5,149 bases of DNA from JBBRTJ01 sp038244535 (GTDB taxonomy: Bacteria; Actinomycetota; Acidimicrobiia; Acidimicrobiales; Ilumatobacteraceae), in assembly GCA_038244535.1 (NCBI GenBank), contig JBBRTJ010000146.1:1-5149 (forward strand). The letters run 5' to 3'. Below are positions 1 through 4,950 of the stretch, piece by piece. Each line of letters opens with the position of its first letter. Within the stretch, counting starts at the first letter, position 1. The notes beneath the pieces are model-generated. The model ran no database searches. It had not been told where the DNA came from and saw only the letters and a list, made by a program, of their open reading frames with translations. Position numbers and translations under genes: made by a program.

Positions 1-90
1 ACCGGGTGGCCGTGTCGTACAGCTCGGCCGACCGGGTGGCCGTGTCGTACAGCTCGGCCGACCGGGTGGCCGTGTCGTAGCGCTCGGCCG
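1..90. repeat. 30-bp direct tandem repeat, 3 copies
   Basis: Three head-to-tail copies of a 30-bp unit occupy 1-30, 31-60 and 61-90. The first two are identical. The third differs at the bases around 80-81, where its plus strand reads TAGCG instead of TACAG. The unit length is a multiple of three, and the minus strand reads as the decapeptide SAELYDTATR, the C-terminal part of a Kelch motif. The array may extend beyond the left edge. There are no spacers between copies, so it is not a CRISPR array; replication slippage within a Kelch gene is the simplest origin. Confidence 0.9.
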
Positions 91-192
91 ACGCCAGGGG
101 CACGCACGGCGAACCGTCCACCCGCCTGCCACGAGCACCGAGCCGTCACCCAGCATGGTCGCGGTGTGGAGCTCACGACCGACGGCCATCGC
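1..192 (-). pseudogene. Kelch-repeat protein remnant, frameshifted, continues past left edge
   Basis: Read on the minus strand, this stretch encodes a recognisable Kelch/galactose-oxidase-type blade. Positions 189 to 124 give MAVGRELHTATML followed by GDGSVLVAGG. After a one-base frame change at the C run 121-123, positions 121 to 2 give VDGSPCVPLASAERYDTATR and then two more SAELYDTATR units. LVAGG followed by ASAELYD is the typical order in bacterial Kelch repeats. The two halves are in different frames, which indicates a missing base. The recognisable similarity begins abruptly near 192, without the preceding blade or a signal peptide. The last part is a tandem decapeptide rather than normal Kelch spacing. 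I read it as a decayed gene fragment. A sequencing error in the C run could mimic the frameshift, but the missing N-terminal part would remain unexplained. No ribosome binding site is evident before the ATG at 189. Confidence 0.6.
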
Positions 193-213
193 TCCCGGCG
201 GCCATCGCTCCCG
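183..213. repeat. Short tandem duplication, period 16 bp
   Basis: The 15-mer CGGCCATCGCTCCCG occurs at 183-197 and again at 199-213. The period of 16 bp is not a multiple of three. It lies at the point where the Kelch similarity stops (about 192), so it may mark the junction at which the gene fragment was broken. Confidence 0.75.
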
Positions 214-230
214 ACGGCGACCCCTAGCCC

Positions 231-277
231 CTTTGCGTCGCGTTGTTGCTGCTCTACAACAACGTCGCGACTGAAAG
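231..277. terminator. Imperfect inverted repeat, probable terminator of the ATPase gene
   Basis: The left arm at 231-248 pairs with the right arm at 257-277. TTGTTG (243-248) pairs with CAACAA (257-262). GTCGCG (237-242) pairs with CGCGAC (266-271), with a 3-nt bulge at 263-265. CTTT (231-234) pairs with AAAG (274-277) after a 2x2 mismatch. That makes 16 pairs around an 8-nt loop (249-256). It begins about 46 nt downstream of the ATPase stop codon, a suitable position for transcription termination. Neither strand has a T-rich tail, so it would be a tail-less hairpin, which has been proposed for actinobacteria. It could equally be a protein-binding palindrome. The rest of 193-322 shows no gene. 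Confidence 0.45.
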
Positions 278-322
278 CGGCCAGCGGGCGGTTTGGCTAG
301 GTGGGAAGGCGGGGGGCAGCGC

Positions 323-2674
323 TCAGGCTGATGGCGCCGTCGTCAGCGGGTCGTCGTCACCGAGCGAGAGGTAGCCCTCGTCCTCCTGGGCGAAGTGCAG
401 CACGAGGATGGCGTGAAGCCCGTACAGGAACCGGCGCAGCTCGACGACGTCGGCCTCGTCGGGCCCCTCGGCCCCGATGTCGTCGAGGAGTTGGCCGAAG
501 CGGCGGATGCGGTGGGCGATCTCGGCATGGGTGCGGCTCATGGGACCGGTGGGATCGACGCCCCCGATCATCGCCGCCATCGCGGGGTAGAGATCCTGCT
601 CCTCGGTCACCTCGTGCGGAAGGAGCACCGTGACCAGGAAGTTCTGGACCGCTCGCAGCTCGGCCAGGGAGGTCGGCTCGTCGAGCGTGCCGAGCTGATC
701 GGCCGCGGTCTGGAGCTGGTCGATGTCAGGGCGCAGCGTGCGGTGCTCGCCCCGGAACTGACGGGTCAGGCGGGCGGCATCGGCCGAGAGCGGCCGGACA
801 CGCGGCGTCTGACGGGCACGCAGCGCATTGAGGATGACACCCAGGTCGATCACCTCCTGGAGCAAAGCCCCCCACACCGGTGCCAAGAACCCAGCCGCGG
901 CCGCGCCCATGGCCACGATCGACAGGCCGATGCCGATGACGACGCTCTCGCGGGCGATGCCAGTGGCCCGACGGGCGATGGCCACCGCGTCACCGACACG
1001 ATCGAGGCGGTCGACGAGCAGCACCACGTCGGCGGCCTGCGAGGCGGCGGTGGCCCCACGAGCGCCGACGGCGACTCCGACGTCGGCAAGGGCCAGGGCG
1101 GGCGCGTCATTGATGCCGTCACCCACCATGATCGTCGGCGCCGAGCGCTGCTCGATTCGCACCGCTTCGACCTTGTCGACGGGCGTGCGCTCGGCGAGCA
1201 CCGCGTCGACGCCGATGATGGTGCCGATGGTGGCAGCAACGTCGGACCGGTCACCGGTCACCATCACGACGCGGCGGATCCCGTCTCGACGCAGCGCGGC
1301 GATGGTGCGGGCGGCATCGGGGCGGATGGGATCGACGAGCACCAGCGCACCGATGGGCCGGTCGTCGAAGCGCACGAACGCGGTCATGGCCCCGTCGAGC
1401 TCGGCTCGCCTGCGGGTGGTGCGCACCCAGGGCCCGATGGCATCGGGCGCCGCCCACGAGAGCTTGCCCAGCTGCACCGCGTGGCCGCCGACGTGACCTG
1501 AGATCCCCTGGCCCGGCACCTCCTCGGCCCCAACCGGCAGGGTTAGGGCGAGACCACGGGTCCGGGCCGCCGCGACCACTGCGGAAGCCAGGACGTGAGG
1601 CGACACCTGGTCGAGCGAGGCCGCCATGGTCAGCACGAGATCGGGATCGACCCCGGGAGCGGGGATGATGGCGACGAGCTCGGGATGGCCCATGGTCAAG
1701 GTCCCGGTCTTGTCGAACAGCAACGTCGTGCCTGTCGACAGCCGCTCGAGCGCACCGCCACCCTTGACGATCACGCCCCTCCGAGCGGCAGCCGAGAGGC
1801 CGGACACGATGGCCACCGGGGCCGCCAGGATCAGCGGGCACGGCGTCGCCACGACGAGCACGGCCACGGCCCGGACCGGGTCGCCGGAGATGATCCAGGC
1901 TGCGCCGGCGATGAGGATGCTGAGGCCGAGGAAGAGGCCGGCGTAGCGATCGGCGAGGCGGACGAAGGGCGCGCTCGACGCCTCCGACTCGGCCACCAAC
2001 CGGACGATCCCGGCATAGGTGCTGTCGGCCGCGGTGGCAGTGGTGCGCAGGTCGAACGGGCCGCCCGCGTTGGCGACGCCGCTGCGCACCGCGGTCCCCG
2101 CGAGCCGCTCGACGGGCAGCGCCTCCCCCGTGAGCGCCGACTCGTCGAGCACGGCCACGCCCCGCTCCACCCGCCCGTCGAGGGGGACGACCTCGCCTGG
2201 CTTCACGAGCACGAGATCGCCGGGCACCACGGCGTCGAGGTCGACGTCGATCACACCGTCGCCGCCATAGCGATGAGCACTCCTCGGGGCCCGCTGCAGA
2301 AGTGCGCCGAGCTCGCGCCTCGCCCGCCCCCCGGCCCACCCTTCGAGGGCCCGGCCCGTGGCGAGCATCACCGTGATGACGGCCCCGGCCAGCGGCTCTG
2401 CCACAGCCAGCGTGCCCACCAGCGCGAGCAGCGCCACGACGTCGACGCCGAGGCGGTGATGACGGACGTCGGCCGCCACGAACCACGCGGCGGGCACGAT
2501 GCCGGCGATCGTCGTCAGCGTCCACACGGCAAGGCCGAGGTCCTGCTGACCCACGAGGTACAGGAGCCCACCGAGGCCGACCATGGCCAGGGCGACGGCG
2601 GCCAGGACCATGACCGGCGATGGCGCCCGGTCAGGAGCCGCGCTCGTCTGCCCCGTCGCTTCCTTGGTCATCAT
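323..2674 (-). CDS. P1B-type (P1B-5-like, TPC motif) metal-transport ATPase with C-terminal hemerythrin-like domain
   Basis: A 783-residue membrane pump predicted to use ATP to move a transition metal across the cytoplasmic membrane. Visible parts: about eight hydrophobic segments (roughly residues 20-42, 46-68, 76-92, 93-108, 243-262, 266-291, 576-599, 601-617); the actuator motif TGE at 182-184; the metal-site motif TPCP at 277-280 in the sixth segment; the phosphorylation motif DKTGT at 321-325 (Asp321); GQGISG at 388-393; TGDR at 473-476; GDGINDAP at 518-525; and QEVID with a downstream Asn (606-616) in the last segment. Residues about 636-770 form a hemerythrin/HHE-like domain with His644, His687, Glu691, His716, His754, His760 and Glu764 as likely iron ligands. 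TPC plus a hemerythrin tail is the signature described for P1B-5 pumps such as Sinorhizobium Nia, linked to Ni/Fe. There is no N-terminal CxxC metal-binding domain, and Cys279 is the only cysteine. The HP dipeptide usual in P1B pumps reads His360-Val. The start is the first ATG of an ATG-ATG pair; similarity begins soon after it, although no strong ribosome site precedes it and the frame stays open upstream. Metal specificity is not proven. Confidence 0.93.
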   Translation of the reverse strand: MMTKEATGQTSAAPDRAPSPVMVLAAVALAMVGLGGLLYLVGQQDLGLAVWTLTTIAGIVPAAWFVAADVRHHRLGVDVVALLALVGTLAVAEPLAGAVITVMLATGRALEGWAGGRARRELGALLQRAPRSAHRYGGDGVIDVDLDAVVPGDLVLVKPGEVVPLDGRVERGVAVLDESALTGEALPVERLAGTAVRSGVANAGGPFDLRTTATAADSTYAGIVRLVAESEASSAPFVRLADRYAGLFLGLSILIAGAAWIISGDPVRAVAVLVVATPCPLILAAPVAIVSGLSAAARRGVIVKGGGALERLSTGTTLLFDKTGTLTMGHPELVAIIPAPGVDPDLVLTMAASLDQVSPHVLASAVVAAARTRGLALTLPVGAEEVPGQGISGHVGGHAVQLGKLSWAAPDAIGPWVRTTRRRAELDGAMTAFVRFDDRPIGALVLVDPIRPDAARTIAALRRDGIRRVVMVTGDRSDVAATIGTIIGVDAVLAERTPVDKVEAVRIEQRSAPTIMVGDGINDAPALALADVGVAVGARGATAASQAADVVLLVDRLDRVGDAVAIARRATGIARESVVIGIGLSIVAMGAAAAGFLAPVWGALLQEVIDLGVILNALRARQTPRVRPLSADAARLTRQFRGEHRTLRPDIDQLQTAADQLGTLDEPTSLAELRAVQNFLVTVLLPHEVTEEQDLYPAMAAMIGGVDPTGPMSRTHAEIAHRIRRFGQLLDDIGAEGPDEADVVELRRFLYGLHAILVLHFAQEDEGYLSLGDDDPLTTAPSA

Positions 2675-2709
2675 CAGATCATCGTCAGCCCCGAGAGCCC
2701 CACGAACCA

Positions 2710-2724
2710 GGGGACAAGGTCCCC
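2710..2724. promoter_or_regulatory. DosR-like palindrome (box 1)
   Basis: GGGGAC at 2710-2715 and GTCCCC at 2719-2724 form a perfect inverted repeat around AAG. The half-sites GGGAC and GTCCC are those of the mycobacterial DosR (DevR) box, but the spacer is three bases rather than four. Read on the minus strand the core is GGGACCTTGTCCC, close to boxes 2 and 3. It lies 35 nt upstream of the ATPase ATG. Confidence 0.5.
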
Positions 2725-2741
2725 GAGTGGGCTGCGATGGC

Positions 2742-2755
2742 GGGACCTTGGGCCC
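2742..2755. promoter_or_regulatory. DosR-like palindrome (box 2)
   Basis: GGGACCTTGGGCCC matches the GGGAC-N4-GTCCC core of the DosR box with one mismatch in the right half. The 16-mer at 2744-2759 recurs at 4418-4433 with a single difference, in the same orientation toward the plus-strand gene. The box centre is about 31 bp, three helical turns, from that of box 1, and its right end is 36 nt before the PPOX-fold ATG. Confidence 0.55.
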
Positions 2756-2776
2756 TGGCTGCGCTCGGGCCAGGGC
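2752..2776. repeat. 8-bp inverted repeat beside box 2
   Basis: GCCCTGGC (2752-2759) is the exact reverse complement of GCCAGGGC (2769-2776), with a 9-nt loop. It overlaps the right end of box 2 and ends just before the ribosome binding site GGGAGAG (2777-2783) of the PPOX-fold gene. It could be a second operator or, if transcribed, a hairpin in the leader. Confidence 0.5.
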
Positions 2777-2783
2777 GGGAGAG
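2777..2783 (+). promoter_or_regulatory. Ribosome binding site of the PPOX-fold gene
   Basis: GGGAGAG lies 8 nt before the ATG at 2792. It decides the start, because the reading frame is open far upstream on the strand opposite the ATPase gene. Confidence 0.7.
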
Positions 2784-2791
2784 TCTTTCCC

Positions 2792-3244
2792 ATGAACATG
2801 GACGCGGCCGGGCTCGAGGTGCTCGACCGCGCGGCATGCCTCCGCCTGCTCAGCACCACGGAACGGGGGCGGATCGCCATCAACGTCGGGGCCTTGCCCC
2901 GCATCCTGCCTGTGCACTTCGTGCTGGACGTCGAGCGTGTCGTCGTGGGCGTCGGGGCCAACTCGGCGCTGGCGAAGGCCACCAACGACGCCGTCGTGGC
3001 CTTCGAGGCCGACGGCTTCGCTGATGACGATCGGGGGGTCGGGACGGGGCACGAGTGGAGCGTGAGCCTCATCGGTGTGGCCCGCCACGCGATGGCCGCC
3101 GACGAGCTGGCCTACCTCGAGTCGCTCGGCCTGCAGGTGTGGGGCGACGGCATCCCCCACCGGTTCGTCACCATCAGCACCGAGCACGTCGCCGGCCGCC
3201 AGACCAGCTCTCAGATCAGGACGTCAGAGGAACCCGCCAGGTGA
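2792..3244 (+). CDS. PPOX-class flavin-nucleotide-binding-type protein (pyridoxamine 5'-phosphate oxidase-like split barrel)
   Basis: A 150-residue soluble protein of the Pyridox_ox_2 type. Typical features are the N-terminal helix ending in LLSTTERGRIAI (19-30), the strand pair LPRILPVHFVLD (35-46), VVAFEAD (68-74), HEWSVSLIGVARH (87-99), and the C-terminal strand ISTEHVAGR (128-136). Members of this fold bind FMN, F420 or heme; which cofactor applies here cannot be read from the sequence. Related small PPOX-fold proteins occur in the mycobacterial DosR regulon (for example Rv0080). The ATG at 2792 is chosen because GGGAGAG (2777-2783) precedes it by 8 nt and the family similarity starts soon after; a longer in-frame extension to the left only runs antisense to the ATPase gene. 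It is transcribed divergently from the ATPase gene with two DosR-like boxes between them. Its last 29 bp overlap the end of the convergent kinase gene. Confidence 0.88.
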   Translation: MNMDAAGLEVLDRAACLRLLSTTERGRIAINVGALPRILPVHFVLDVERVVVGVGANSALAKATNDAVVAFEADGFADDDRGVGTGHEWSVSLIGVARHAMAADELAYLESLGLQVWGDGIPHRFVTISTEHVAGRQTSSQIRTSEEPAR

Positions 3245-4388
3245 GCTCGGCCCCCCGAGGGCTGTGGGGTGTCAGCGCGAACGACCCACCGCGCCGCTCG
3301 GCCCGCCGGGCGAGGTTCACGAGGCCGTGGCCCGCGCCGTCACCGTCATCGTCCTCATGACCGTGGGAGGCCACAGCATGCGTGGGTGGACCGACACCAT
3401 CGTCGGTCACCCGCAGCACCAGTTCACCACGAGCAACGGTCACATGGACGGTGGCGATGCTGGCTTGGGCGTGGCGGGCGATGTTCGACAGGGCTTCGCG
3501 CAGGGCGCTCAGCAGCTCGTCGCCCAGGAGCGGATCGATTGCGCTGTCGACAGGCCCCGCGAGGTCGAGACGGGGCTCGAACCCCAGCGTCGGCGCCGTC
3601 TCAGCCACGAGCTCAGCCAGGTGGGCGCGAAGCTTCGCGACCGGCGACCGGGTCGCCATGCTCAACGCGAAGATCGATGACCGGATCTGGCGAATGGTCG
3701 CGTCGAGGTCCTCGACGGCCTGCTCGATGCGGATGCTCACGTCGACGTCGTGCGTCAGGCGTGCCGTCGCCTGGAGCTGCAGCCCCGTGGCAAAGAGCTC
3801 CTGGATGACCGTGTCGTGAAGGTCCATCGCGATGCGCTCGCGATCTTCGAGCAGCGCGAGATCCCTGACCCGGCCGTGGAGACGGGCGTTCTCGATGGCC
3901 ACGCCCGCACCGACAGCCAGGGCCACAGTGAGCTCCTGGTCGACGTCGGTGAAGGCGTCGGCCGACTGCTTGTCGGTCATGTAGAGGTTCCCGAACACCT
4001 TGCCTCGCACGATGACGGGGACCCCGAGGAACGACTGCATCGGGGGGTGGTTCGGGGGGAAGCCGAAGCTGTCGGGGTGCTCGGTCAGGTTCGGCAAGCG
4101 CAGCGGCCGGGGATCGACGATGAGCAGGCCCAGGATGCCGTGCCCCTTCGGCAGACCGCCGATCTCGGCCCGATCGTCGGCATCGATCCCGACGGTGATG
4201 AAGTCGGTCAAACCGGTGCCCTGCGGATCGAGCACACCAAGGGCGCCGTAACGGGCGTCGACCAGCGTCGTGGCTGCCTGCACGATGCGTTCGAGCGTCG
4301 CCGCGAGGTCAAGATCGGACCCGATGGCCAGCACGGCGTCGAGGAGCTGACGAAGGCTGGCCGGACCAGCGAACCCTTCCGTCGACAT
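3216..4388 (-). CDS. GAF-domain sensor histidine kinase, DosS/DosT (DevS)-like, single GAF
   Basis: A 390-residue kinase with no membrane segment and no cysteine. A short helix (about 11-27) leads into one GAF domain (about 28-170). This contains GFPPNHPPM (109-117) and FGNLYMTDK (132-140). His114 and Tyr136 are 22 residues apart, the same spacing as His149 (heme ligand) and Tyr171 (distal pocket) in M. tuberculosis DosS, so heme-based O2/NO/CO sensing is plausible. The HisKA_3-type dimerisation motif ERIAMDLHD (184-192) places the phosphorylated histidine at His191. The ATPase domain shows EALSNIARHA (298-307, N box), VTDDGVGP (327-334, G1) and GHGLVNLARRAERRGG (353-368, G2). Between G1 and G2 is a His/Asp-rich insert (335-352). 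DosS and DosT have two GAF domains; only one is present here. The ATG at 4388 gives a family-typical N-terminus; the ribosome site is weak. A DosR-like box lies 27 nt upstream, suggesting autoregulation. No response regulator gene is adjacent. Confidence 0.92.
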   Translation of the reverse strand: MSTEGFAGPASLRQLLDAVLAIGSDLDLAATLERIVQAATTLVDARYGALGVLDPQGTGLTDFITVGIDADDRAEIGGLPKGHGILGLLIVDPRPLRLPNLTEHPDSFGFPPNHPPMQSFLGVPVIVRGKVFGNLYMTDKQSADAFTDVDQELTVALAVGAGVAIENARLHGRVRDLALLEDRERIAMDLHDTVIQELFATGLQLQATARLTHDVDVSIRIEQAVEDLDATIRQIRSSIFALSMATRSPVAKLRAHLAELVAETAPTLGFEPRLDLAGPVDSAIDPLLGDELLSALREALSNIARHAQASIATVHVTVARGELVLRVTDDGVGPPTHAVASHGHEDDDGDGAGHGLVNLARRAERRGGSFALTPHSPRGAELTWRVPLTS

Positions 4389-4415
4389 GATGGGGAGCCT
4401 AGGTCCTCGCCCGCG

Positions 4416-4429
4416 GTGACCTTGGTCCC
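4416..4429. promoter_or_regulatory. DosR-like palindrome (box 3)
   Basis: GTGACCTTGGTCCC fits GGGAC-N4-GTCCC with one mismatch in the left half and has the same CTTG spacer as box 2. It lies 27 nt from the kinase ATG and 53 nt from the stress protein ATG, so one site could control both genes. In M. tuberculosis the DosR box likewise precedes a stress-protein gene (Rv3134c) linked to the kinase genes. Confidence 0.55.
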
Positions 4430-4469
4430 TGGCAGAGGCCCAGCTCTGCTGAGATCCTGCAGGTGCAAC

Positions 4470-4476
4470 AAGGAGG
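4470..4476 (+). promoter_or_regulatory. Strong ribosome binding site of the universal stress protein gene
   Basis: AAGGAGG lies 6 nt before the ATG at 4483. An earlier ATG at 4478 is out of frame with the protein and too close to this site, so 4483 is the start. Confidence 0.85.
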
Positions 4477-4482
4477 CATGCG

Positions 4483-4950
4483 ATGGACAAGGCCGCTGAC
4501 AGGATCGTGGTCGGGGTGGACGGGTCGACCGGATCGCAGGAGGCACTTCGGTGGGCCATCGACGAGGTCAAGCGCCGCGGCACCGACCTGGAGATCGTCA
4601 TCTGCTGGCACCCGCCCTACCTTGCCGAAGCGAGCGGTTATGGCGTTGCCTTCCTGTCGCCCGACGAGCTGACGGCCGATGCCCGCGCCCAGCTCGACGG
4701 CGCGCTGGGCCCCGTGCACGACGAGCTCGAGAGCATCGGGACCCTCGGTCACACCGTCACCACCCGGCTGATCGAGGGGGCCCCCGGGCCGAACCTCGTC
4801 ACCGAGTCCAAGGGGGCCGCGCTGGTCGTGGTGGGTCGCCGCGGGCACAGCGGCCTGGCCCGGCTGATGATGGGTTCGGTGAGCCGGTACATCGCCACCC
4901 ACGCACCCTGCCCGGTGGTGGTGGTGCCCGACGACAGCGACACGGCTTGA
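4483..4950 (+). CDS. Universal stress protein (UspA family, ATP-binding type)
   Basis: A 155-residue single-domain cytoplasmic protein. The first strand IVVGVDGSTGSQEALRWA (8-25) carries the family Asp. The C-terminal GRRGHSGLARLMMGSVS matches the ATP-binding pattern G-x2-G-x9-G-S, and the last strand PCPVVVVP completes the Usp fold. ATP-binding Usp proteins act in stress and growth arrest, often under low oxygen in actinobacteria; the specific role here is unknown. The start at 4483 has a strong ribosome site. The gene is divergent from the sensor kinase gene and shares a DosR-like box with it. Its TGA overlaps the TTG start of the following gene, so the two are probably cotranscribed and translationally coupled. 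Confidence 0.95.
   Translation: MDKAADRIVVGVDGSTGSQEALRWAIDEVKRRGTDLEIVICWHPPYLAEASGYGVAFLSPDELTADARAQLDGALGPVHDELESIGTLGHTVTTRLIEGAPGPNLVTESKGAALVVVGRRGHSGLARLMMGSVSRYIATHAPCPVVVVPDDSDTA

Larger units (their letters stand above)
2675..2791. promoter_or_regulatory. Divergent promoter region between ATPase and PPOX-fold genes
   Basis: This 117-bp gap separates the minus-strand ATPase gene from the plus-strand PPOX-fold gene, so both promoters must lie here or overlap the gene starts. It contains two DosR-like palindromes (2710-2724 and 2742-2755), each about 36 nt from the nearer start codon, and an 8-bp inverted repeat at 2752-2776. I see no convincing sigma-70-type -10 hexamer for either gene, which fits activator-dependent promoters but does not prove it. 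Confidence 0.6.
4389..4482. promoter_or_regulatory. Divergent promoter region between sensor kinase and universal stress protein genes
   Basis: This 94-bp gap serves the minus-strand kinase gene and the plus-strand stress protein gene. It contains box 3 (4416-4429) and a 6-bp inverted repeat GCAGAG/CTCTGC (4432-4437 and 4444-4449). A weak -10-like hexamer TGAGAT (4450-4455) is centred about 30 bp beyond the centre of box 3. That would put transcription of the stress protein gene near 4462, just ahead of its ribosome site. The -10 assignment is tentative. Confidence 0.5.

Noticed and set aside
1..90. Possible CRISPR array
   Set aside because: The three 30-bp units are directly adjacent with no spacers and encode a Kelch motif on the minus strand.
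395..1501. Long plus-strand open frame opposite the ATPase gene
   Set aside because: It is antisense to conserved ATPase motifs, has no recognisable domains, and its composition (His, Asp, Gly, Arg rich) is that of a shadow frame in GC-rich DNA.
1595..2791. Plus-strand extension upstream of the PPOX-fold gene
   Set aside because: The frame is open only as the complement of the ATPase gene; the ribosome site and family similarity place the real start at 2792.
2675..3187. Minus-strand extension of the ATPase upstream of 2674
   Set aside because: It runs antisense through the PPOX-fold gene and has no membrane or metal-binding features.
3246..3259. CTCGG/CCGAG hairpin as terminator of the PPOX-fold gene
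   Set aside because: Only five pairs, no T tract, and inside the kinase coding sequence; likely chance in GC-rich DNA.
4389..4601. Minus-strand extension of the kinase into the stress protein gene
   Set aside because: It would cover the divergent promoter and the Usp start; GAF-kinase similarity begins after the ATG at 4388.
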